This document shows, piece by piece, positions 53,436 through 63,206 of a stretch of 64,000 nt of DNA. Made by a program: the position numbers and the translations under genes. Below the pieces are notes generated by a model, which was not told the DNA's origin, made no database searches, and saw only the letters and a program-made list of their open reading frames with translations. Position 1 is the stretch's first letter, and each line of letters opens with the position of its first letter. The stretch is taken from assembly GCA_011947345.1 (NCBI GenBank), contig JAAVTG010000044.1:1-64000 (forward strand). Reading direction: 5' to 3'. This DNA comes from Phytophthora quininea. Its lineage: Eukaryota > Oomycota > Peronosporomycetes > Peronosporales > Peronosporaceae.

Positions 53436-54343
53436 ATGCCCGCTCGCGCTTCCACCGTCGTGAGCCCAAGCATGAGCGCCGTGTGCTCGCCTCTCGCAGT
53501 CGACCAGCTCGACGGTCCCTCGCGCAGACTGTTCAAGGCTCGCCACCACGACGTGGACAAGATGGAGATCCAGACCAACACGCTCACGGCCATGCTGCAC
53601 TACGAGGCCATCAAGTTCACTGTCTACAAGCTGCAGATCCGCAGCACCGCTCGCTTCACCGACACGGGCGAGTGGATGATCGCCAAGAGATATTCCGAGT
53701 TCTTCTACTTCCGCCAGGTGCTGCTCAAGCTCTTCCAGAAGTGGGACCTGCAGTTCCATGACGACGCCAAGCGAGTGCAGTGCAGGAGTTCGCTCTTGCC
53801 ACGACGCTGTTGCTGCCACCGCTTGAGATCCCCACGTTCCCTCGTAAGCACATGCGGTGCGACAATGAGAAGATCGTGAACGAGCGACGACGAAAACTGC
53901 AGCGTTTTGTGCGCACCATGCTGGACGCGTACACGGACATCTCAGTGTTCCTGCATGACACACAGTCGAGAAACTCGCGCCACTTTAAAAACCTGTGGGA
54001 GATGTTGCAGCTCATTGAAGAGTTCCTCGACATCCCTCAAGAGCAGAAGGAGATCAACCGACGCCAAACTGCTGCCGTCTTGGCCCTTAAAGACGTCGAC
54101 GATGCAAGCTGCACCAAATCGGGCTGTAAGGACCGCTCGTGCTGCATCTGCCTCAACGACTACGACTCGGACGACGAGCCCGAACGTGAGACTCGTGATA
54201 ACTACATGGTGAAGCTCCCATGCTCGCACCAATTCCACGAGGACTGTGTCATCGACTGGTTCAACACAAGCACAACATGTCCGCTCTGCCGACAGCCAGC
54301 ATTCACCGATGCAGACTGGTCTTTCGACGTATCTATCAACTAA
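53436..54343 (+). CDS. PX-domain RING-H2 protein
   Basis: The PX domain (residues about 45-165) has IKFTVYKLQIRS, EWMIAKRYSEFFYFRQVL and, after a 1-bp break near 53780, LPPLEIPTFPRKHM; it should bind PtdIns3P on endosomes. A helical linker follows, and then a complete C3H2C3 RING-H2 finger: CCICLNDYD ... LPCSHQFHEDCVIDWF ... CPLCRQPAF. The RING implies E3 ubiquitin-ligase activity, so the protein likely ubiquitinates cargo at endosomal membranes. The pairing of PX and RING-H2 in one short protein is not one I know from animals or fungi. The start follows the initiator-like site. Confidence 0.85.
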
Positions 54344-54434
54344 GTGTAAAGCATATTTCAATCAACCAAGAGCCTCCTTTTTTCCAATTTCATTGCCTTA
54401 ATCCTAAGCCAAGGACTCTTGTCAGCGATTCGCT

Positions 54435-55711
54435 TTAGTTGGTCTCTGCGAACTCCTTGTTAAGTGCGCCGCCGATCACCAGGTGCATGATCTCGGACGT
54501 GCCTTCATAGATCTCGGTGATGCGAGCGTCACGGTAGTGGCGTTCCGCCGGCATCTCGGACACGTAGCCCATTCCTCCGAGCACTTGGATGGCCTGGTGG
54601 GAGCACATGGTCGCAGCTTCCGACGCCTTGAGCTTCGCCATCGCCGCGAGTTTCGTGAACGGCCGACCGGCATCTTTCTCGACCGCAGCCTTCCACGTCA
54701 ATAGACGTGCTGCCTCGATCTCCGTTGCCATCGTCGACAACTTGGTCTGAATGATGGGGTTCTTCGCCAGCGGCGCGCCGAACGTCTTACGGGTCTGCGC
54801 ATACGCAATGGCGCAGTCGTACGAGGCCTGGGCAATACCCAACGCCTGGGATGCAATGCCGATACGACCCGAGTCCAAGGTGATCATAGCGATCTTAAAG
54901 CCATCTCCCTCTTTACCGAGCAAGTTCTCTTTGGGGATCTCGCAGTCCTCAAAGATCAAATTGCCAGTACTAGAGGCGCGAATACCCAATTTATCTTCCT
55001 TCTTGCCTAGAGAGAAGCCTGGCGCATCGGTGGGGACGATAAAGGCGCTAATACCTTTGTGCTTTAGAGACTTGTTGGTCGTGGCGAACACGATCGCTTG
55101 GTCTGCGTCGTGAGCATTGGTGATCCAGGCTTTAGTACCGTTAAGGACATAGCCCTTGTCGGTTTTCTTGGCGGTCGTGGAGGCAGCTCCAGCGTCACTG
55201 CCATTGCCTGGCTCGCTTAGACCAAAGCAGCCGAGCTTCTGACCACTAGCAAACGGCGTCAAGTGCTTCTCCTTCTGTTCTGGTGTACCGAATTTCTCCA
55301 TCGGTGCACAGTACAGTGACTACAAAAAATAATATATATAAAGTTAAAGAAATGATACAAATATTATAATAATGAACGTACATTGTTGACACTCATGACG
55401 ACGCCCGTGGACGCGCAGCCGCGACTGATCTCCTCCATGGCGATTGCGTAAGCCAAGTAGTCCAGTCCAGCGCCGCCGTACTGGTCGTCAATGGCCACCC
55501 CCATGAGCCCCATTTCGCCCAGCTCTTTGACCTGCTCGGCCGGGAACTTGTGGGTCCTGTCGAGCTCCCCAGCGATGGGGGCCAAGTTCTTGGCAGCGTA
55601 CTGGCTGCACATCTCCCTCAGCATCGAGTGCTCCTCAGGGAGAGACGACAGGAAGCCGATGGAGCGTGCTTGACGCTTGACGAGCAGAGGGGCCACGCGC
55701 TTGATGAACAT
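54435..55711 (-). CDS. ACADS: Short-chain acyl-CoA dehydrogenase, mitochondrial
   Basis: First exon from 55711: [21 protein letters not shown] is a likely mitochondrial presequence. [27 protein letters not shown] and [18 protein letters not shown] follow. A 62-bp intron (55320-55381, GTACGT..TAG) comes next. The long second exon has [16 protein letters not shown] (FAD contact), [68 protein letters not shown], in which the Glu of YEGTSEI is the catalytic base position of SCAD-type enzymes, and a short tail. It acts in the first oxidation step of short-chain beta-oxidation. The frame is intact across both exons. It lies 1.7 kb from the ACAD10/11-like gene. Confidence 0.92.
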
Positions 55712-55931
55712 AAGCGCCTGAAGATATTTTAGAGACTGAAGATTTCGATGTCATCCGAAACACGTCGGACGCGAACTTCAATGTTGACGTGAAACGGTAC
55801 GCGTACCATTCCGACGGTACATGATACCAATAGGTGGGGCGGTTTTGTTTGTTTGATGAGCGTGAGGCGATGATCACAAGGTGCTGGTATTAGATTATGG
55901 GGAAATATGGTCGCTACCACTAAAACGCGGT

Positions 55932-58113
55932 TTATAAAATAGTGCAGCACGAGTTGTGGTTGGCTCCGATGGTGCAGGGTCCGTGCTTGACTTCCCACAC
56001 GAGATATTCGACGGCTTCGCGCTGGAACGTCTCGGGACAGACGTAGTCCCAGCCACTGTATGCAGCCTGCTCCTGCTCCGACAGCTTAATCCCTTTGACG
56101 GTTGAAATGTCGAACGAACCAATGTCTGCCTGCGATGCCGCGTTGATCTCGTTGTCGGGGACAAACGGGGGTTGGACTTGCTGCAGCTCCATCGCTGCCC
56201 AGTCGATGGACGAGAAGAACTTCATGCGCTTCACTTCGTCTGCTCCTTTCGCACCAAGTCGCTTGGCTGGATCTCGAAGCAACAATTCTGCAACAAGACA
56301 ATAAAAAAGATTAATGAAAGCCCGAAGTGAAGCAGTTCACAGTAGCGTGGACGTACGTTGGATGAGCTCGGCTGCCTCTGGTGAGAAGTATTTGGGATCG
56401 TACGCTGGCGTGAGCTCCAGCGTTGCCTTGTCATAAGCCTGTTGCTTATCTTCGTGGAGGGCCTTGGCCTTTGACGTGCGAAATGGGCACTTGCCGTACA
56501 AAAGCTCATACACCAAACAGCCGTAGCTCCACCAATCGACCGATTGGGTGTATACCATTCGGTTGCCGCTATCATCTCGCAGCAGCATTTCAGGAGCCCA
56601 GTACCCGCGTGTACCACACCTCCCAGTTAATGTTGGCGTGACTTCGACCGCTAATCCCAAATCCGAAATGCTGCAGTTGCCCTTCTCGTCCAGCAAAATG
56701 TTCTCGGGCTTCAAGTCTCGGTACACAATATTTTTGTCGTGCAAGTGCTGGATTCCCAGTAGAATCTGAGCTGCCCAAAAACGCACTTGAGTTTCCGAAA
56801 ATCTCGCGCGATTGAGGTGGAACGAGAGGTCTCCACCTGTGCGGAGATCCAGCACCAAGAAGAGCTCTTCTGGCGTCTGGAAGGCGTACTTCAAGCACAC
56901 GACAAATGGCGACGAAATCATGGCCAAGATCTTGCGCTCCGCTAGACACAGCTTCTCGGCGTGTTTCTTCTTGATCATTTTCTTGTTCATCACCTTCATC
57001 GCATAGAGAGAAGCGGATGTGCGCTTGATGCATCCATTGACCATACCGAAGCCACCGCGACCGAGAACCCGCAGCACTGTGAAATCGTCCTCACTCACCC
57101 GCCGCTTCTGAAGGAAGAGAAAAATAATCAGTCGCTTGTGGAAAGTAGAACTGCGGAAATCTTTGAAGTGGAATTGCTCCAAACTGCAGAGCACACAGGC
57201 CTCCAACTCGTCAAACAGTGTCGGAGAGCAGGCTCTGGATTGCTTATCGCCGCGATAGCTTCCTTGCTCTCCGTCCTCTCCATTACGAAGTCGTTGACAT
57301 CACTCATTGAAGCCGTGCTGGTCGGCGTACTTGCTGCGGTGGTGAGGCTGCCATCTCGTACACAGTTCAGCGAGTCTTCGCGCTCGCGATCTGAATGTAA
57401 TTTCCGCTTGAGAATCGTGCTCAGACGCTGCACCACTTCGCCACCAACGCCGAGCGGGTTTGCTTCTGTGGACGCGAGGTTGTAGATGCTGCGCACGTCC
57501 GCTCTAGAAACTGTCGAGTCGTTCTTGCGCCAGAATACAATCCCGTTCGTCGTCATGGACGCCACGTTCAAGTCTTCAATGCATCCGAGCGACATTCTCG
57601 TCGAGATCGGTCGTCTTGGCGAGACCGCTTGGTTCCCTAAGCCAGGAGGATACTCGTCGTGCGAAGTTGGCGACGAAGTGACCATCGGAGACGTCTGGTG
57701 CCTCGTTATCGGCGACCAGACCGTGACGCCATTTTCTCTCGCCGCTGAAGCAGAAGAGTCCGCGGACGGACTCGCCAGGCCGAAAAACTGGTCCCAGATA
57801 TCCCTGGCTTTAGCAGCTCGTTGCTCCGCCGTCTGCAGCGTGCGGTACTTGGTCACCTCGACCAAAAGTCGAGTTTCCGGTTGCCGTGCTGCTCGGCCTC
57901 GCAAAATCGTCGAAAGAGATAGAAACCCACGGGCATGTCCAGCAAGTTCTCGAGGTTGAGCCAGTCGCTGCCGAGCGCTCGCTCCTGGCGGTCGACGAAT
58001 TGGGCGATCTCATTTGCCGACGGATTGTAGAACGCCGCGCTTGGTCCGCGCTGGGAATTGGTCACCGCGCCAATGTACTGAGCGTCTTGGATGGCGTCGT
58101 GCAGCTCGTCCAT
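55932..58113 (-). CDS. RGS-domain GRK-like kinase with CaaX box
   Basis: The first frame (58113-57853) begins an RGS-like domain: NLENLLDMPVGFYLFRRFCEAEQHGNRKLDF. A missing T near 57860 shifts to the frame that continues EVTKYRTLQTAEQRAAKARDIWDQFF, followed by a Ser/Thr-rich insert of about 150 residues. Another break near 57230 leads back to RGS-end helices (DELEACVLCSLEQFHFKDF) and the kinase: VLRVLGRGGFG, YAMKVMNKKMIKKKHAEKL, YRDLKPEN and SDLGLAVEV. The DLG instead of DFG is the mark of GRKs. Intron 56288-56356 (69 bp) precedes the AGC tail. The protein ends NHNSCCTIL: CTIL is a CaaX box, here expected to be geranylgeranylated, with a neighbouring Cys that could be palmitoylated. Confidence 0.87.
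56288..56356 (-). other. Intron in the GRK-like gene
   Basis: GTACGT donor, TTTTTTATTGTCTTGTTGCAG acceptor region, 69 bp. It joins ELIQ to LLLRDPAKRLGAKG in frame. Confidence 0.75.
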
Positions 58114-58696
58114 GGTCGGTCTTGCTCGTCCTGCACTGGACTCGCCACTGCAGCTGCGTTAAGCCAGCTGGGACAATAAAATCACTTTGGCTTGCTCCCT
58201 GAAAGAAGACGGTCAATCAAGCCACGGATTTCCTTGCTGCTCTTCCTGTTGGGGTTGCCAAGCCTTTCACACTGATGGACGAACTCTGGCAGGCACTTTT
58301 AGCCCCAAAATATCCAAAGTATTTGAGTCGCGAGATGATGGAGTCACCTGGAGACTTGAATAGGGCGGAGAAAGCGGGTAAAGATAGAGAAGCCCTCCTC
58401 GCGGCCTGGGCAGCGCGTTCGATAATGCCTGGCAGCACGCAATCCCGACGATGGCTGCTGTAGTGATACCGCTCTTTCTATGCGAGTTCAAGTCCTCGAC
58501 TGCCCAAAGAAGAGCCCGCGGCTCTGTTATCTCGAGCCAACACACTTCGCTCCATGACGAGCTCTTCAACATGAAAGGCAAGAAGTAGTTGTTGTGTTTG
58601 GCTATTGAATACAGTGGTTGGCAACATGTACGACGACTAGGACGCGCTCACAGACTATAGAGAGACCTTTTCTTATGGCCTCACACGTGGCGTCGT
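58114..58696. other. Upstream region of the GRK-like gene
   Basis: 583 bp between the likely GRK start and the next small gene. Only short frames, no recognised feature. Confidence 0.45.
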
Positions 58697-59011
58697 TCAC
58701 CGCGCCGTGGCGGTGTTGGCCGTGGCGCCCGAGAACTTGCGCGACTTGTAGCGTGCGTCCATCAATTGACTGGCCGAGCACGGGATGAGGAAGGCCGGGA
58801 TGCGCACGTCGGCGGCCATGGAGCTGCGGCCCGTGCGGCGCCACGACGGCTCGTAGAGCGGCTCGGGCGCCACCGGCTCGAAGCCGAACAGACTCGGCTC
58901 CTCGAGTTGGATGGGGGCGGCGCTGCTGTTGGTGGTGGCGGTGTTGTACTTGCGGGCATGCGCGCGCACGCCGGCGGACACGGCTCGGACGGGCTGGCGA
59001 GTGGACTGCAT
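58697..59011 (-). CDS. Small conserved-looking protein, unknown function
   Basis: 104 codons in one GC-rich frame: MQSTRQPVRAVSAGVRAHARKYNTATTNSSAAPIQ, a basic hydroxylated N-terminus that could be a mitochondrial presequence. LEEPSLFGFEPVAPEPLYEPSWRR and a C-terminal FLIPCSASQLMDARYKSRKFSG follow. There is no domain I recognise. Codon use is like the neighbours. It could be a small mitochondrial protein or a chance ORF. Confidence 0.45.
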   Translation of the reverse strand: MQSTRQPVRAVSAGVRAHARKYNTATTNSSAAPIQLEEPSLFGFEPVAPEPLYEPSWRRTGRSSMAADVRIPAFLIPCSASQLMDARYKSRKFSGATANTATAR

Positions 59012-59294
59012 TTCGCTTGTGGGGCTACGGTGTGCTGGAGGCGGAAACTTGGTAAATGCTAGTCACTATACAGCACCAGCAATTGCCACCTTTTCCGTCG
59101 AGCCGCTTCCAGCCATGAAATGCTGGACACGCACGCACGTCGCGACGTGAGACCGAATAAACTATAATCCAGCATGCGTATGCAAGAAGTCGACGATACC
59201 AATTCAGTGAGTGCACAGTAAACCCTGTCTAATCCGATCAAAATCGTGGTTAATTTCACGGCCAGCCGCCGCCCTTTCTCAACAGCACGTGGAG

Positions 59295-61087
59295 ATGGCA
59301 ATCATGGCCACGAGCAGGAAAGGCATGGTTTGCCGATCCAAGCTGCCCAACGCCCTGCTTCTCGCTACATCATGCCGTCTGCTTGGTCTTTTGCCATGGT
59401 CGAAACCGCGGAGCGCATGGAGGGCGAGCTCCAAGGCGGCCACGGACCATGGGAGTCGACTCTTCGATCGAAGCGTCTTGCCTGATTTCTTAGTTTCCGC
59501 TGACCGCCAAAAAATGCCCGTTGACTTGGAGGAAGATCTTTTCATGCTTCCGACAGCAAAGGGAACTTTGGATGCGGGTAGCAGCTATTTGCTGCGGTCA
59601 CCAACGTACTCGACATCAGATGTACCCATTCAGGTTTTAACTGCAGTCCGGGCTTCTTGTCAGACATGACACCAATATACTGGACCCTCAAGGGCAAGAC
59701 GCTACGGCCAAGCACGCTCTTGAACTTGTCTTCAACGCTATTCAACAGCCTCTTCGTCCAAGAGGCTCAAGAGTCTTTGCGCGGCACTTTGGACGGCGGA
59801 AACACAAAGCGCGTACCGGAATTGCGGTACAAATTGCATTGGAGCCGGTCGGAACTAGATGTTGCCGTTTCGTCGTTGTGTGGCCGCTGGCATTAGCACA
59901 CCAGCTTCGTGTCGATGGGGTTGGGCCAGGCTGTAGAGTTCTCGGTAGCGCCGCTGGGTGCTTGCTGCGATCCTTGGGACGACAGCACCGAGCTCAAACT
60001 GCGCCTGGAGAGCAAACCGCTGCAGCCCGACGGCAAGTGGCAGCACGTCAGCGAAGAACTCGTGACGCTAAAAGGAACCAACGTCATCAACCGACTCGAT
60101 CGAGCGCAGTTCGGTGCGTCAAAGCGAAATAAGAAAGCTTTCATTAACTAGACTAATGCCGATTGCGTATTGAAAACTGTGTAGCCTACAGAGTGTCGTT
60201 ATGGCCGACAAGTGCAACGACAGAGTGGGCGGTGGCGTTCCCGTTCTACCTGCCCATTCCGGCGTTATCTCCCAGCTCAAGTGATGAATTCGAATTCGAA
60301 ATGTGTCCTCCAAATATTGGCACTTTTACCATTGCGCTAAGAAATGAAGAAAACTTTACGTCGACGGAGTATCCAACACGAGAAATGATTCCATCGCCAG
60401 AAGTTGCCGAGTCAAGAGCGTCTCAAGCTGCTGCAGTGCTGGGTGGAACGTTGGCTGCAGCGATTTTATTATACTCGTTGCTGCCTTACGTAAAAGTGGT
60501 GCGACGACGCAGACAACGAACCCGTTCGCATCCGCAGACTGCCAAGGAAAAGGAGATCGCGTGCAATGCTCAAGAATCTCCGAAGAGTCCGTTGGGGACA
60601 GCCCAACGCTTTTCCGGACAAGTGGACTATGGGATTGAACCGGCAGGAGCGTATCGCAACGGCATTCGAGAGAAGAAAAGCGGTGCGCCATCGGACAGCG
60701 GATCGGAATTGCTGTTGGCCACGCTTCCTGATTTTAATGGTAAGCGGTTTTGTTGCTGACATGAATTTATTGGAGACGGTCTCATGGAGTGTTATTACTG
60801 TGTGTAGATGAACGAGGGTGGCGAGATTTTTCGACTCGCAGATTTACCACGACGAGCCGGAGAAGAAGAAGGTGCCAAAGGAAGCACCGACAAGCCCATC
60901 GATCATTCAACGACGGAACAGTCTCAATCAAGACCAAGTCAAGATAGCAAAGCTACGCCATGCAAAGAGCACCATGCTGGCCGATCGAGATGGAAAATTC
61001 CAATCGATTAAGGAACGGATCGATCGAGCCGCGATGGAGGCTGCTCTCGATGACGCGCAGAACTTCTTCGAGTTCTGGCAGACGTGA
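59295..61087 (+). CDS. Probable type I membrane protein, unknown family, frameshifted
   Basis: The 5' part (59295-59669) starts near MAIMATSRKGM, with a hydrophobic stretch LPNALLLATSCRLLGLLP that could be a signal peptide. A break near 59650 leads to SDMTPIYWTLKGKTLRPSTLLNLSS, another near 59890 to GLGQAVEFSVAPLGACCDPWDDSTELKLRLESKP. An intron (about 60111-60181) precedes VSLWPTSATTEWAVAFPFYLPIPALSPSS, apparently a beta-rich luminal domain. One membrane helix follows (ASQAAAVLGGTLAAAILLYSLLPYVKVV) and then a basic cytosolic tail that crosses a probable intron (about 60740-60807) and a break, ending at FFEFWQT (61087). The start is uncertain and the family unknown. Confidence 0.55.
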
Positions 61088-61398
61088 CCGATTTCGTGTT
61101 TGTAGGCTAATCTTTTTTCTCGGAGGAAGAGAAATATCGACATCTTCACGCAGACCAAATCAAGTTTCAAGTTTATTGCGGTGAGACTGAGGTTCATTTA
61201 TCTTTGGTGATTTTGTATTGGTATTTGCAGGAGCGTGAATTATGGGATCATTTTCATAACGTTTTCAAGTCTCGATGCACCCACTGACAGGAATAGCGAT
61301 CTCAAGATGGATCCACGGCAACGCTGAAAACGTTTCTCCGCATTGCCGATTAGAGCCACTTCAACAATCAGCAGGACAAGAGCATTGTCACGGCGATT

Positions 61399-62811
61399 AT
61401 GACTCGACTGGTGGGGGCAGTCGTAATTTCGCTTGGATTGGTGACTACTTTGTCGATCGCTGCTACGACTACGACGGATCGAGATGGGGTTTTGTCCAGC
61501 CAATTGACTAAGACACGAGCACAGCAACGACAGTATCGGCGAGCAAATGTGCTGGTCTCGATGGACACATCGAACCATGATGTTCTAGCCAAAGTCCGAG
61601 GGCAAAGGTTTAGTTCACGTGGCCAACGCGTGACGATGCTGAAAGACGAACTCGAAGACCATGCAAGACAGTCTCAACGAGGTGTATTGGATTTACTGGA
61701 GAAGTCGAAGGAAGGGTTCACTCGAACCGAAAGTTATTGGATCACCAACCAAGTCTTCGTACAGCAAGCAACGCCAGAACTCATCAAGCAGCTCGAGAAG
61801 GTGCCCGGTGTAATTGCAGTAGAGTTTGAGATGATCATTCCATCGTCAACGCCCGTGTTGTCGACCCCATCGATGTCCAGCTCGACGTCAGCTTCGCAGT
61901 GGGGGTTAGTAAGATCAATGCACCGGATGTGTGGGCTACCGGCAACACTGGTCAAGGAATTGTCATTGGAGCTATCGATACGGGGTTCGTGGTTCGCACG
62001 AAGCACTAGCGAGCAATTTCCGTCAAAGCTACGGCTGGTATGACCCGGAGACCAAGTCGAGCACGCCGTACGATGCTACGGGGCACGGTACACACGTTAT
62101 GGGCGTTATCGCTGGACAGTATGGCTTTGGCGTGGCGCCAGGAGCGACGTGGATGGCCTGCAAAGGCTGTCGAGCTCAAGGTTGTCACGCTTCGGATTTG
62201 TTGGCTTGTTTCCAGTTCATGTTGTGCCCAACAACACCGTCGGGAACTTCGAGGGACTGTACTAAAGCGCCGCACATCGTCAACAATAGTTGGGGAGGTG
62301 GTCAGGGGCTTACCATGTTCGACTCGGTGATCAACGCGTGGAGAGCTGCCGGTATTATCCCGGTGGTTGCAGCTGGCAATGCCGGGCCGAAGTGCGGTAC
62401 CATCGCGTCGCCCGGCGACTCGGCCAGCGTGATCACTGTGGGCGCCACCGACATCAACGACGCCCTCGCGTATTTCAGCAGCAAAGGCCCCACCGTTCGT
62501 GGTCTTCGAAAACCGGACGTGGTGGCTCCTGGGCGCTGATCCTGTCGAGTTGCTGGATGGACGACAAGTCGTACTGTTTCAAGTCCGGCTCCAGCATGGC
62601 GTCGCCGCATGTGTCAGGGGCTATTGCGCTCTACTTGAGTGCAAACCCCGGCACGTCGTACGACAAGATCAAAGATTTACTGCAGTCCCGCGCAGTCACA
62701 ACTCCGCTCACAACCCCGTCAGGCTACATGTGCGGCAACACCCAAGATCGGAACTTCCCCAATAACCAATTCGGCTACGGGCGTGTTGACATCTTCAGCA
62801 TCCTCAGCTAG
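61399..62811 (+). CDS. Secreted subtilisin-like (S8) protease, frameshifted
   Basis: A signal peptide (MTRLVGAVVISLGLVTTLSIAA) is followed by an I9-like propeptide (VLVSMDTSNHD ... QVFVQQATPELIKQLEKVPGVIAVE). The mature domain carries all three catalytic motifs: IDTG (Asp, about 61975), GHGTHVMGVIAG (His, about 62080) and SGSSMASPHVSGAIAL (Ser, about 62590), plus NNSWGGGQG and the oxyanion Asn in AAGNAGP. WGVSKINAPDVWATGNTGQG before the Asp is of the bacillopeptidase F type. Three breaks (near 61905, 61985 and 62520), all in G runs, split it into three frames. All catalytic residues survive, so the gene is probably intact in the genome. It likely digests host or environmental protein. Confidence 0.84.
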
Positions 62812-63206
62812 ACATTCTCGTAGATATTTAAAACGAACAAAGACATTAAGAGCTTACAACTTCCTGTAGAGCGGAGGAAAACGGCTCCGAGTGTAGCATG
62901 ACTAACACTTCAGCAGCAACTGAAAAAGCGTGTGGTCCCGGAGGAGGTGCTCAAGCAACGTGTAGGTCGCTTACTAAAGCCGCTGAAGAAGCTCGCAATG
63001 ATATCTCATCCAAACTAGTCTGGAAGAAATAATGGCGAAGACTCACACGACATCTTAGCTGATGTTGTTCGTAGAGTGAATACTGTGAAGGTAGAATCGA
63101 TGAATTCACCAGTGTCCATTCATATTGGAAGGCATACTACTTCCTGTCAAGCGTGAGGACACTTGGGCGACATGCAAATCCCTTGAACCGAAAGATGTCC
63201 TATTGC
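62812..63206. other. Intergenic between convergent genes
   Basis: About 395 bp between the 3' ends of the protease and NadB. No frame or repeat of note. Confidence 0.55.
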
